This document shows, piece by piece, positions 1 to 7,103 of a stretch of 27,251 bases of DNA. This DNA comes from Bacillota bacterium (GTDB lineage Bacteria; Bacillota; Bacilli; Paenibacillales; Paenibacillaceae). A program made the position numbers and the translations under genes. Numbering within the stretch: the stretch's first letter is position 1; each line of letters begins with the position of its first letter. The notes beneath the pieces are model-generated. The model was not told the origin of the DNA and searched no databases. It saw nothing but the letters and a program-made list of their open reading frames with translations. The stretch lies in contig JAEZCJ010000178.1 of NCBI GenBank assembly GCA_023433615.1, forward strand, positions 1 through 27,251, given 5' to 3'.

Positions 1-371
1 CCCTTGGCCTTCGGCCCTTCCTTGCCCTGAATGCGCACGACCAAGAGCGCCGAATCGCCGCCGGACAGAATGCGCTCCGCCTGCTGCCGCTTCGTGTCGT
101 AATCATGGGCCTCGATGGCCGGCGTCAGCCGCAGCTCCTTGACTTTCGGCTCGCGTTCCCGCTTCTTCGCTTGCTGCGCTTCCCGCTTAGCGGCATCGGC
201 GCCGACAAGTCTGCAAGGCGGCGGACTGCTCAGCAAGGAATCGCATACCAGGTCCACCTTCAGCTTCCTAGCCATCGCTAGCGCCTCCGACGTCCTCACG
301 ACGCCCAAGTCCTCGCCGGAGAGGCCCGTCAGCAGCACCTCGGACGCCCTGATTTTCTCGTTCATAATCAT
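1..371 (-). CDS. Divergent translation initiation factor IF-3 paralogue (3' end beyond window)
   Basis: This is the 5' part of an IF-3-like gene read leftward; 123 full codons are visible and the stop lies outside the window. Residues 4-75 resemble the IF-3 N-domain (NEKIRASEV, GEDLGVVRTSEALAMA, SSPPPCR), followed by a Lys/Arg/Gln-rich linker helix. The C-domain begins with KELRLTP and HDYDTKRQQAERIL, matching the canonical pattern KEIRLRP...HDYxTKxxxAxxFL. The usual DYGKFKYE segment after PPxCR is replaced by VGADAAKREA, so this is probably a paralogue rather than the housekeeping infC. The start is uncertain: ATG at 371, ATG at 365, or an in-frame GTG about 12 bases upstream of 371; GGGTGAT serves as a weak ribosome binding site. 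It is transcribed divergently from the gene at 437. Confidence 0.8.
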   Translation of the reverse strand, partial: MIMNEKIRASEVLLTGLSGEDLGVVRTSEALAMARKLKVDLVCDSLLSSPPPCRLVGADAAKREAQQAKKREREPKVKELRLTPAIEAHDYDTKRQQAERILSGGDSALLVVRIQGKEGPKAK

Positions 372-401
372 TTCCCATATCACCCGAGCTTTCGCTATAA
401 T
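372..401 (+). promoter_or_regulatory. Probable sigma-A promoter for the 437 gene
   Basis: A perfect -10 TATAAT lies at 396-401. A partial -35 (TTCCCA, 4 of 6) lies at 372-377 with an 18-base spacer. The start codon follows 35 bases downstream of the -10. The element overlaps the start region of the divergent IF-3 paralogue, so the two genes may interfere. Confidence 0.5.
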
Positions 402-436
402 GGACTTATCTTACTCCACCGGAAGGGATCGTTGCA

Positions 437-745
437 ATGAGCCGCCAAGACGACGAGGCACGCCTGATCGAGCAATACCGGCAGGAGGAGCGCATGATGA
501 TCCTCGCATTCGCGCAGTGGTGCGCAAGCAACAGGCTGGACGCGGAGGCGCTGTACGAGCGGGCATACCCCCATCAAGCGAAGAACGAAGAACTCCGGGA
601 GGCGATTGCCCTCATCGCGGACAGCGGGACAAGCCCAGCTATACCCGATGAAGCATTGCTCAGCCTGCTGTCGATGTACGGCAATGACGATCTTGCGTTC
701 GAGGTGAGCGCCGCAATCGACGATCGGAAGCGGGCGCGCAAGTAA
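437..745 (+). CDS. Hypothetical protein, 102 aa
   Basis: A small acidic, mostly helical protein that I do not recognise. It has no signal peptide and no membrane segment, so it is probably cytoplasmic. The N-terminus is rich in charged residues and Gln (RQDDEARLIEQYRQEERMM), followed by an amphipathic stretch and a basic C-terminal tail (DDRKRARK). The ATG is preceded by a clear Shine-Dalgarno GGAAGGGA and lies behind a TATAAT promoter, so it is likely expressed. Two overlapping alternatives (115-651 plus, 395-577 minus) have no ribosome binding site of this quality. The next gene begins 62 bases downstream after a small inverted repeat, so they may be co-transcribed. No function is assigned. 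Confidence 0.75.
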   Translation: MSRQDDEARLIEQYRQEERMMILAFAQWCASNRLDAEALYERAYPHQAKNEELREAIALIADSGTSPAIPDEALLSLLSMYGNDDLAFEVSAAIDDRKRARK

Positions 746-807
746 CGGCTAATCCATCCTAACCCGGATTACGGGTTCCAATACCTATTCAGAGAGGCGG
801 CGATCGC

Positions 808-1560
808 ATGCAACTGCATTTCATCATCGAACCCGGCACGTATCAGGCTTTCGAGAACGAGGAGGACCAGTTGAACAAGTGCAAGGATTGGGGACTGCTA
901 TCCGAGAAAGCCTCCCGAACCAAAGCCTTCACCTATAAGGGGAACGGCGTCAGCATGTCCTGTACGATCGTCGGCTATATCGACGACATGACCGCGGTGA
1001 TCGCGCTGGACAATCAGCAGCTCCACTGCATTCACCCCTCGTACTTGAAAGAGATGCAGGCGGCCAGCTTCGGCCAGCGTAACGCGGCGGCCGCTTCGGA
1101 TTCCGCCTCGGAGTCGGAAGAACCCGCGGCTGCGCCCGAATCCGCGACCGAGGCAACGGCGGCAGACCCTGCTTCCGAGCAGGCCGCACCACCAGCGCCG
1201 GCAGCCGCGCAAGCCGAGGCGAAGCCGCAGGCTTCCGCCAAGAAGGAGAGAGCCCCGAAGCTCCAGCTGCCGGAGGAGAAGGTCAAGATGACGGCTACCG
1301 TTGCGGAGTTCACGACGGTGCCGAACCATTTTGCCGATACGGATGATGAAGTGGTGATCTATGAATCGGTGAGGCTCGTCGATTCCGATACCGACGTAGG
1401 GTCAGCCTGGTCCAGCCATAGCGCGACCTTGAAGAAGCTTGAGCTCGAGATCGGCGACACGCTGTCCTTCGAAGCCAAGATTGCGGCCAAGAAGCTGACC
1501 AAGCACCCTGTCCCTTACAAGATCAATAACCCGTCCAAGCTCGTGAAGCTCGAGTCCTGA
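808..1560 (+). CDS. Hypothetical two-domain protein with Ala/Glu/Pro linker
   Basis: A 250-residue cytoplasmic protein preceded by GAGAGGCGG. Residues 1-85 form a compact N-terminal domain (start MQLHFIIEPGTYQAF). Residues about 86-150 are a low-complexity linker of Ala, Glu, Pro and Ser. Residues about 155-250 form a second folded domain that looks beta-rich (VKMTATVAEFTTV, IGDTLSFEAKIAAKKL) and ends in YKINNPSKLVKLES. The pattern of a GD turn, a strand with alternating hydrophobics and a terminal YKINNPSKL is reminiscent of small OB-fold-like domains, but that is only an impression. The gene ends two bases before the convergent folD stop. The Ala-rich linker produces long spurious antisense reading frames (898-1329, 1032-1313) that should be ignored. 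Confidence 0.8.
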   Translation: MQLHFIIEPGTYQAFENEEDQLNKCKDWGLLSEKASRTKAFTYKGNGVSMSCTIVGYIDDMTAVIALDNQQLHCIHPSYLKEMQAASFGQRNAAAASDSASESEEPAAAPESATEATAADPASEQAAPPAPAAAQAEAKPQASAKKERAPKLQLPEEKVKMTATVAEFTTVPNHFADTDDEVVIYESVRLVDSDTDVGSAWSSHSATLKKLELEIGDTLSFEAKIAAKKLTKHPVPYKINNPSKLVKLES

Positions 1561-1562
1561 AC

Positions 1563-2417
1563 CTATCCGTTCGCTGCCCGCTCCGCCGAATCGATCGTAT
1601 GCTTGATCAGCGTCGCGATCGTGACAGGACCGACGCCGAGCGGGACCGGCGTGATCGCTGACGCGCGCGCCAGGCATGCCTCGTAGTCGACGTCGCCTAC
1701 GTTGCCCGGATTATAGCCCGCATCCAGCACAATCGCGCCGGGCTTAATCCAATCCCCCTGCACGAACCGAGGCTTGCCGACGGCCGCGACGACGATATCC
1801 GCCTGCCGCACGTGGGCGTCCAGCCCCTGCGTACGGGAGTGACACACCGTAACGGTTGCGTTGCGGTTCATCAGCATGAGCGACACCGGCTTGCCGAGAA
1901 TCGGGCTCCGTCCGATGACGACGGCATGTTTGCCCTCGATGGGCAGTCCGTAGTAATCCAGAATCGCAACGATCGCGGCAGGCGTGCAGGAGGGGAAGGC
2001 GGCGAAGCCAAAAGCATTCTGCGCGAATCCCAGCGTCGTCACGCCGTCCACGTCCTTGTCGATCCGGATCGCGTCGAACGCGGCGCGTTCATCGATCTGA
2101 TGCGGCACGGGGTGCTGGAGCAGAATCCCGTGCACGAGCGGATCCTCGTTCAGCCCGCGTATGATCTCGAGCAGCTGCTCCGTCGTCGTCTCCTCCGGCA
2201 GATCGACGCGTCTCGATTCCATTCCCAGCCTCCGGCAGGCATTGCCCTTCATGCGGACATACGTCTCTGATGCGGGATCGCTGCCGACCAGAATCGTGGC
2301 CAGGCAAGGCGTAACGCCGCGCTCCCTCAACCTCGCTACGCGTACAGCCCCATCCGCCTTAATGGCCTCCGCCACCTTGCTTCCGTCCAATATGAGCTTA
2401 TTCTCGCTTGCTGCCAT
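1563..2417 (-). CDS. folD: FolD: methylene-THF dehydrogenase / methenyl-THF cyclohydrolase
   Basis: This bifunctional one-carbon enzyme converts 5,10-methylene-THF to 5,10-methenyl-THF with NADP+, then to 10-formyl-THF, which feeds purine synthesis. It is 284 residues, the normal family length. Visible motifs are YVRMK with the catalytic Lys, the substrate loop ending KDVDG, the Rossmann-associated GRSPILGKPVSLML, and PLGVGPVT near the C-terminus. The substrate loop reads LLQHPVPHQID instead of the commoner PLPxHID form, so it belongs to a variant subgroup. I place the start at ATG 2417, because GAGGGGAGAGG lies just upstream; a TTG 30 bases further up would add ten unlikely residues. A sigma-A promoter, a ZTP riboswitch and an intrinsic terminator precede it, so expression should rise when ZTP accumulates during folate shortage. 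Confidence 0.96.
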   Translation of the reverse strand: MAASENKLILDGSKVAEAIKADGAVRVARLRERGVTPCLATILVGSDPASETYVRMKGNACRRLGMESRRVDLPEETTTEQLLEIIRGLNEDPLVHGILLQHPVPHQIDERAAFDAIRIDKDVDGVTTLGFAQNAFGFAAFPSCTPAAIVAILDYYGLPIEGKHAVVIGRSPILGKPVSLMLMNRNATVTVCHSRTQGLDAHVRQADIVVAAVGKPRFVQGDWIKPGAIVLDAGYNPGNVGDVDYEACLARASAITPVPLGVGPVTIATLIKHTIDSAERAANG

Positions 2418-2453
2418 CTCGATCCTCTCCCCTCGTATGGTCGACAATAACGC

Positions 2454-2482
2454 AAAAAGGCAAGGGGAATATTCCCCTTACC
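2454..2482 (-). terminator. Intrinsic terminator of the folD ZTP riboswitch
   Basis: On the minus strand GGTAAGGGG pairs with CCCCTTGCC (nine pairs including one G-U) around the loop AATATT and is followed by TTTTT. It begins two bases after the last conserved riboswitch bases and ends about 37 bases before the folD ATG. This fits a transcriptional expression platform in which ligand binding prevents termination. Confidence 0.9.
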
Positions 2483-2484
2483 TT

Positions 2485-2558
2485 TGCCCAGGCGTACGGC
2501 TCTTGCATCGTACCGCGTGCTTCACCATGGTTCCCCATGCTCCGCCAGTCACACGCGG
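2485..2558 (-). promoter_or_regulatory. ZTP riboswitch (pfl motif) controlling folD
   Basis: Read on the minus strand, P1 is CCGCGTG (from 2558) pairing with CACGCGG (2519-2513). Inside it are the conserved GTGACTGGCG-type segment (here TGTGACTGGCGG) and a P2 hairpin, CATGG/CCATG around GGAA. A short hairpin GTACG/CGTAC follows, then the hallmark GCCTGGGCA ending at 2485, which in this class forms the ligand site and pseudoknot. The class binds the purine intermediate ZTP/ZMP and is known upstream of folD, purH and glyA. Promoter, aptamer, terminator and folD are in the expected order. Confidence 0.93.
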
Positions 2559-2578
2559 CTCTTATTGCTGTCCCCTCG

Positions 2579-2607
2579 ATTATACCGAGCAGCCCCGAAC
2601 GATGCAA
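2579..2607 (-). promoter_or_regulatory. Sigma-A promoter of the folD leader
   Basis: The minus strand carries -35 TTGCAT (2607-2602), a 17-base spacer and -10 TATAAT (2584-2579). Transcription would start near 2572, just ahead of the riboswitch P1 stem. Confidence 0.88.
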
Positions 2608-2612
2608 TAGCG

Positions 2613-3347
2613 TTAGTGCCTCTCATTCAATCTCCGTATTCGATACGCGTTCGCAGCGGTCTCGCCGAGCTCTTCAAGAATCGTGTAGTTCGCCCACGCA
2701 CCGGCTACCGCTCCGATCCCGGGCACCATCTGCAGCATTTTCCGAAAATCGATGGCGTCGCGGTATTCCTTCTGGACCGTCTCCCAATCCATATTCCGCG
2801 CGTAATCGGCATCCGAGGACCATCGGTTCTTCTCGAAGTCCCATTGCTTGATCGAGTCCAGCAGCTTGGCTCGCTGTCCGGCACCGGAGAATGCCAACTG
2901 GAACACCTTCAGAATGAACACCCGCTCCGCAAAATGTTTCGTGTCGTAGCCGTACACATGCGCGAGCTCGAACAAATATTTCATCTTGATCGCGATTAAG
3001 GCCGGAAAGTCCACCACGTTCAGCAGGATGCCGCCTGCCCCCGTGCCTGCCCCTTCGGCAGTCGCAATCTTCTGGTAGAGCGACAATACCCGCTTCGCTT
3101 CCGTATCGGCTAGCTCCAGGGAGTGCTCGCGCTGTACCGGACGCCCTGGCGTATATTCGGCGCCGAACAGCGCCGTACGCACGATCGACTTGATGGTCGC
3201 CGTAATGACGTCGTGCACCTTGGGGGGAATGAGGCCGTTAATCCGCGTACCGATCGTCTTCGACGTTCGCTCCAGCCAGCCGGGAGGCTTGAATAGGCGG
3301 CGTTCCCAAGCGGCAACCTCGCTCAGCACGCGCTGCTCGTAATTCAT
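2613..3347 (-). CDS. EcsC family protein
   Basis: A 244-residue protein of the EcsC family, named after the third gene of the Bacillus subtilis ecs ABC-transporter locus; the biochemical role of the family is poorly defined. The family-like core is visible: TGAGGILLNVVDFPALIAI, a central region with KYLFELAHVYGYD, and the C-terminal block MVPGIGAVAGAWANY followed by TAANAYRIRRL. The hydrophobic glycine-rich stretches may associate with the membrane, but there is no signal peptide. I prefer the ATG at 3347 over the one at 3353, because AAGGAG is eight bases from the former and only two from the latter. No ecsA or ecsB neighbours are present, so it acts alone here. It ends just upstream of the folD promoter. 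Confidence 0.85.
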   Translation of the reverse strand: MNYEQRVLSEVAAWERRLFKPPGWLERTSKTIGTRINGLIPPKVHDVITATIKSIVRTALFGAEYTPGRPVQREHSLELADTEAKRVLSLYQKIATAEGAGTGAGGILLNVVDFPALIAIKMKYLFELAHVYGYDTKHFAERVFILKVFQLAFSGAGQRAKLLDSIKQWDFEKNRWSSDADYARNMDWETVQKEYRDAIDFRKMLQMVPGIGAVAGAWANYTILEELGETAANAYRIRRLNERH

Positions 3348-3456
3348 GCTCATCGCTCCTTCGACAGATTTGGCTATAGTGTACCGGAGAATGCCGCGGC
3401 CGGGAACAGACTGCGGCCCGTTATAGACCTCGACGGAGGTCGGGGAGTCTGCGCGC

Positions 3457-3894
3457 TCATCCCAAACGTATCGACGGGTTGCGCTTCTGCAATTCCGCGA
3501 TGAACCGCTCCTTGTCCGCCGGCGAGATCATTACGCTCCCCATGAACCCTGTCTTGTAGTGCACCTCGATGGCATCGCGCGAAGCCAGGATCCGATAACC
3601 CGCCCATATGCTCGGCCGATCGGTAATTCGCGTGATGTCCGCGTATTTGATCTTCGAACCGAACGGGCCGCCCTTCACGATCAGAGACTCATCCGTCAGC
3701 GTATAGCGAATGTCGAACATCAGCCAGAGCAAGAAACCCGTGATCAGCACGCATAATCCCAATACGACGCCGACTTCGGTCGGACCGACCTCGGGATCGA
3801 GCCACAACGGCACGAGCATGACCGCATTCACGAGGATCAGGATCCCGATCCAGACCCGCGTGAAGAAGCCTTCTCTCTTCGTTCTGAAAATCAT
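3457..3894 (-). CDS. PH-domain membrane protein (bPH/YyaB-like)
   Basis: A 145-residue protein with two predicted membrane helices (about 13-32 and 41-60), followed by a bacterial pleckstrin-homology-like domain (about 62-140). Family hallmarks include YTLTDESLIVKGGPFGSKI, the ITRITDR strand-turn, and a C-terminal helix ISPADKERFIAELQKRNP. It resembles the DUF1200/bPH group that includes YyaB-like proteins of Bacillus; function is unknown. Its ATG overlaps the TGA of the preceding DUF4269 gene by four bases (ATGA) and is preceded by GGGGAGGTG, so translation is probably coupled. It is the last gene of the three-gene minus-strand operon starting at 4858. Confidence 0.82.
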   Translation of the reverse strand: MIFRTKREGFFTRVWIGILILVNAVMLVPLWLDPEVGPTEVGVVLGLCVLITGFLLWLMFDIRYTLTDESLIVKGGPFGSKIKYADITRITDRPSIWAGYRILASRDAIEVHYKTGFMGSVMISPADKERFIAELQKRNPSIRLG

Positions 3895-4484
3895 CTACGC
3901 ACCTCCCCGCGTTCAATGGCCGCCAGCAATTCATCATGCCCAAGCTCGTACAGAGCGGCTAGCCGGACATACGGGTCGCCGTCATTCATACCCAGATAGC
4001 AGGCGAAAGCAGGCTCCGTCTTCATGCCGGCCGCCTTAAGCGAACGTATCGCCTCTCGCCCTTCCCGTCCCATCCGTTCCAGCAGCCGCGCTTCCACGAT
4101 CATATGCCGGTAGCCGTTCTGCCGCTTCACCGGCAGCGGCTCACCGAACAACTCGATCGGCCACCCGTCGACATGCGTCCGTACAACCACGCGCTCCCTA
4201 TCCTCCACCTGACGGACCACGCATTCGATCGGCACATCCGCATCCGCGAATAGCTTCCGAACGGCTTCCAGGAATCGCTCTGCGACCCGCACCTCGCAGA
4301 TAATGTCCAGATCGCTGCCCGGCACGTCGACGTCGATCGGGACCGTACCGACGAGAATCGGATCGAACTCGGCGAGCCGATCCATAAGCTGCAGCCGCTT
4401 CAGAAGCGCATGCTCGCTTCGCTGACGCTCATTGCCTTCTGCCAGATGTCCGATGCCGTCATAGCGTGACTCATCCCGCTTCAT
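3891..4484 (-). CDS. DUF4269 family protein (nucleotidyltransferase-like)
   Basis: A 197-residue cytoplasmic protein. Residues 46-62 contain GTVPIDVDVPGSDLDII, a GT...DLD arrangement typical of nucleotidyltransferase-fold proteins. Further family hallmarks are PIELFGEPLPVKRQNGYRHM, a run ending LKAAGMKTEPAFA, and GDPYVRL near the C-terminus. I recognise this as the DUF4269 family; its substrate is unknown. The start at 4484 is chosen because it overlaps the TGA of the upstream MmcQ-like gene by one base (TGATG) and AGGAGA precedes it at good spacing. A much longer reading frame to 4760 would only overlap the upstream gene. It overlaps the downstream PH-domain gene by four bases. Confidence 0.85.
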   Translation of the reverse strand: MKRDESRYDGIGHLAEGNERQRSEHALLKRLQLMDRLAEFDPILVGTVPIDVDVPGSDLDIICEVRVAERFLEAVRKLFADADVPIECVVRQVEDRERVVVRTHVDGWPIELFGEPLPVKRQNGYRHMIVEARLLERMGREGREAIRSLKAAGMKTEPAFACYLGMNDGDPYVRLAALYELGHDELLAAIERGEVRR

Positions 4485-4858
4485 CACGGCTTCTCCTCGC
4501 TGCCGGCGGTCGAGAGCAGCTTCACGTATTTCTTCGGCGCTCGCGTCAGATAAGCCTCGCCGACGATGCCCGCGATCTCTTCCCACGGGGCATGCCGATC
4601 GAGCCGCAGGCCGATCCAGCCCAAGTGGCCGACGTACGCCGGAACGTAGTACAGCTCCGGATCGCTCGCCGTCAACACGGCTTGCACGCCGGGAGGCGCA
4701 GCGCACCATAGCCCAAGCTTGCCGTCGCCATGGTGGTTGTCGCGGTATTGCACGAAGCATTTTTTCTCATCGATGAAGAAGGAAGGCGCGCCGTGGCTCT
4801 CCCGCTCGCTCGTTCCCGGGAATGACAAGCACAATTCGCGAATCGCTTGCAGTGGCAT
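4484..4858 (-). CDS. MmcQ/YjbR family protein
   Basis: A 124-residue protein of the MmcQ/YjbR (CyaY-like fold, DUF419) family, often annotated as DNA-binding. Hallmarks are the N-terminal LSFPGTSERESHGAPSFFI, the strand CFVQYR, a central LGLWCAAPPG, and HLGWIGLRLDRHAPWEEI followed by the C-terminal helix with AYLTRAPKKYVKLL. The start is supported by GGAGGT about eleven bases upstream. It is the first gene of a three-gene translationally coupled operon. An imperfect inverted repeat at 4880-4906 lies in its upstream region. The family has no firmly established biochemical activity. Confidence 0.88.
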   Translation of the reverse strand: MPLQAIRELCLSFPGTSERESHGAPSFFIDEKKCFVQYRDNHHGDGKLGLWCAAPPGVQAVLTASDPELYYVPAYVGHLGWIGLRLDRHAPWEEIAGIVGEAYLTRAPKKYVKLLSTAGSEEKP

Positions 4859-4879
4859 GCTTCAACAACACCTCCGCAC

Positions 4880-4906
4880 ATGGTATTTGCTTCCACAAAT
4901 AACCAT
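4880..4906. repeat. Imperfect inverted repeat upstream of the MmcQ-like gene
   Basis: ATGGTATTTG (4880-4889) is the near-complement of CAAATAACCAT (4896-4906), with one unpaired base and a six-base loop. It lies 22-48 bases upstream of the MmcQ-like start. It could be an operator or a leader hairpin; it is too AT-rich and lacks the T-run expected of a terminator. Confidence 0.4.
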
Positions 4907-4944
4907 ACCATAGCGCGGTCGGCCTCTTCCAGCCGAGAATGGGA

Positions 4945-5874
4945 TTAGCGGCCCGATTCGTTGCCGAGCAGATGGAGCATCAGCGCCTGCTGCGCATACA
5001 TCCGATTCTCCGCTTGCTGGTAGATTATCGAATGGTCGGCCTCGATCAGCGTCTCCTCGATCTCATAGCCCGGATGGATCGGCATGTCGTGCATGAGGTA
5101 AGGCTTGCGGCCCTGCAGCGACTTCGCGTTCAGCTGATAGGGCAGCATGGCTTCGAGCCGCCGCTGCTTCTCCTCCGCATACGCAGGATCGTGATAGTGC
5201 TCCAAATCGATCCACGTATCGGTATACGCATAGTCCGACTCGGCCAGCGCCTCCTCCAAGCTGTCCCTGCGCTCGACGAATCCGCTCTGCAGCGCCGCGT
5301 TCATCAGCGATTCGTCCCAGGACGGCTCGTTCACGATCGGCGTCACGAGCAGGAGCCGAACGCCGAGCGTCATGCATGCCGCAGCGAGCGAATTGGCGAC
5401 ATTGTTATGAATGCCGACATACGTCAGCGTTAGCCCTTCAAACCGCCCGGACACCTCATAGATCGTCACCATGTCGGCGAGCGCCTGACACGGATGGAAG
5501 CGATCGCAGCAGCCGTTGATGACAGGCACCGTGGCATGGGCCGCAAGCTCGGCGAGATCGTCATGCCGTTTCAGCCGGGCCATGATGAGATCGATGTTGC
5601 GCGATACGTAGCGAGCTTCGTGCTTGATCGGCGATACGGCCCAATTGCTCGCCTGCCAATCCATGGCGACCGTATACCCGCCCATCCGCTTCATGCCGGA
5701 CTGGAACGATAGATTCGTGCGCGTCGAGGTTTTCTGGAAGAGCATCAGGATGCCCTTCCGCTCGCAAGCCGAACGATACGTCTCCGGATTGCGTTTCATA
5801 TCGACCGCCTTGCGGATCAATGCCGTTAGCTCGGCCCGATTGAACTCTTGTAACGATAGAACATGCTTCAGCAT
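4945..5874 (-). CDS. Atypical ornithine carbamoyltransferase-family protein
   Basis: A 309-residue protein of the aspartate/ornithine carbamoyltransferase family. The carbamoyl-phosphate site is intact: STRT at 50-53 in FQKTSTRTNLSFQSGM, and HPCQALAD at 127-134. The C-terminal signature AENRMYAQQALM matches ornithine carbamoyltransferase (OTC). The residues that normally bind ornithine are not. The DxxxSMG loop is replaced by DTWIDLE (219-225), and HCLP with its conserved Cys is replaced by HDMP (262-265). VGDGNN is VGIHNN, and the loop that normally reads LGRGE lacks that motif. The amino-acid substrate therefore may not be ornithine. It overlaps the aminotransferase stop by seven bases and sits behind ARG boxes, so it is co-expressed with that gene in an arginine-responsive operon. 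It could instead be a plain but divergent argF. Confidence 0.85.
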   Translation of the reverse strand: MLKHVLSLQEFNRAELTALIRKAVDMKRNPETYRSACERKGILMLFQKTSTRTNLSFQSGMKRMGGYTVAMDWQASNWAVSPIKHEARYVSRNIDLIMARLKRHDDLAELAAHATVPVINGCCDRFHPCQALADMVTIYEVSGRFEGLTLTYVGIHNNVANSLAAACMTLGVRLLLVTPIVNEPSWDESLMNAALQSGFVERRDSLEEALAESDYAYTDTWIDLEHYHDPAYAEEKQRRLEAMLPYQLNAKSLQGRKPYLMHDMPIHPGYEIEETLIEADHSIIYQQAENRMYAQQALMLHLLGNESGR

Positions 5875-7082
5875 CCTTGCTCCCCCATTCCATGTAAAAC
5901 GTGCCCGACAATGGCAAGCATCTCATCGGCATCCTTCTCGGTCGCGACCAGCGGCGGCATCAAGCGTATCGTATGCGGCTGCGGCGAATTGACGAGCAAT
6001 CCGGCATCCATGCAGGCGCTGACGAATGCGGCGCCGCAGGGCTGCGGCAAATCGAATGCGAGCAGCAGCCCGCGTCCTCTGATATTCAGCAGGCCATGTT
6101 GGGCGGCGAGCTTGCTTAGGCCCGCTTGGATGTAGGCACCGAGGTTCGCCGCGTGCTCAGGCAGCCGGCGCGCGATAATCTCCCGGACGACGGCCAGCCC
6201 GACGGCCATCGCGAGCGGCTGGCCCGTGTACGTGCCGCCTTGGTCGCCCGGCTCGAATAGATTGAGCGCTTCCTTGGCAAGCAGCGCCGATACCGGGAAG
6301 CCGCCGCCGAGCCCTTTGGCCAGCGTCATCATATCCGGCTCAATGCCGTACTGCTCGTAAGCGAACATCGTGCCGGCCCGGCCGACTCCCGTCTGAATCT
6401 CGTCGAAGATGAGCAGCAGGCCATGCTCATCGCACAGCTCCCGCAGGCCGCGCGCGTAAGCCGCATCGATCGGGTGAACGCCGCCTTCGCCCTGCACCGG
6501 CTCCAGCATGACCGCGCAGGTCGCGCCGCTGACCGCTTGTCGCAGCGCATCCAAGTCGCCGAACGGCACATGGCGGAAGCCCCCCGGCTTCGGCGCATAG
6601 AGCTGCTCCCACTGCGGCTTGCCCGTCGCGGCCATCGTCGCGAGCGTCCGGCCGTGGAAGCCGCTGTGCATCGTGATAATCTCGTACGCGCCGCCCAGCT
6701 TCTTCCGGCCGTACTTGCGCGCGAGCTTGATCGCGCCCTCGTTCGCCTCCGCTCCGCTGCTGGCGAAGAATGCCCGGTCGAAGCAGCTGATCGAGGTCAG
6801 CAGCTCGGCGAAGGCGATCTGCGGCTTGTTGTAGAAGCCCGGGCTCGCCATGACCAGCTCAGCCGCTTGCGCGGCCAGCGCCTCGCGTATTACGGCAGGC
6901 GCATGCCCCAGGCTCGTGACGGCCCAGCCGCCGATGAAGTCGAGATACCGCCGTCCCTCCGTATCCCACAGCTGCATGCCTTCGCCGCGCTCCATGACCA
7001 CATCGGGCCGATGCGCCGTGAAGAGCAGCGATTGCCGGGCCTCCGCAAGCAGTTGCGCTGTTGCCCCAGTTGACTGGATCAT
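5868..7082 (-). CDS. argD: Acetylornithine aminotransferase-like class III aminotransferase
   Basis: A 404-residue PLP-dependent class III aminotransferase of the ArgD/RocD group. ArgD transfers an amino group between glutamate and N-acetylglutamate semialdehyde in arginine synthesis. Visible motifs are SSGAEANE (about 109-116), HSGFHGRT, FDEIQTGVGR with the PLP-ring Asp at 227, and the PLP lysine at about 256 in TLAKGLGGGFP. TYTGQPLAMA and the small-domain RGRGLLLAF also fit. The start at 7082 is supported by GGGGGTGG just upstream; the reading frame extends 37 codons further across the promoter, which is not credible coding sequence. It is the first gene of a two-gene operon with the carbamoyltransferase-like gene. 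Exact substrate specificity cannot be read from sequence; a full set of arginine genes is not nearby. Confidence 0.88.
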   Translation of the reverse strand: MIQSTGATAQLLAEARQSLLFTAHRPDVVMERGEGMQLWDTEGRRYLDFIGGWAVTSLGHAPAVIREALAAQAAELVMASPGFYNKPQIAFAELLTSISCFDRAFFASSGAEANEGAIKLARKYGRKKLGGAYEIITMHSGFHGRTLATMAATGKPQWEQLYAPKPGGFRHVPFGDLDALRQAVSGATCAVMLEPVQGEGGVHPIDAAYARGLRELCDEHGLLLIFDEIQTGVGRAGTMFAYEQYGIEPDMMTLAKGLGGGFPVSALLAKEALNLFEPGDQGGTYTGQPLAMAVGLAVVREIIARRLPEHAANLGAYIQAGLSKLAAQHGLLNIRGRGLLLAFDLPQPCGAAFVSACMDAGLLVNSPQPHTIRLMPPLVATEKDADEMLAIVGHVLHGMGEQGC

Positions 7083-7103
7083 TTTTCCACCCCCATGACA
7101 TAA

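Noticed and set aside
761..777. AACCCG/CGGGTT inverted repeat between the 437 and 808 genes
   Set aside because: Short stem without a T-run; may be a chance structure in the 62-base gap.
3426..3441. GACCTC/GAGGTC hairpin after the PH-domain gene
   Set aside because: Six-base stem with no T-run on either strand; too weak to call a terminator.
6423..7073. 216-codon plus-strand frame opposite argD
   Set aside because: Arg-rich composition and exact antisense to a well-supported enzyme gene.
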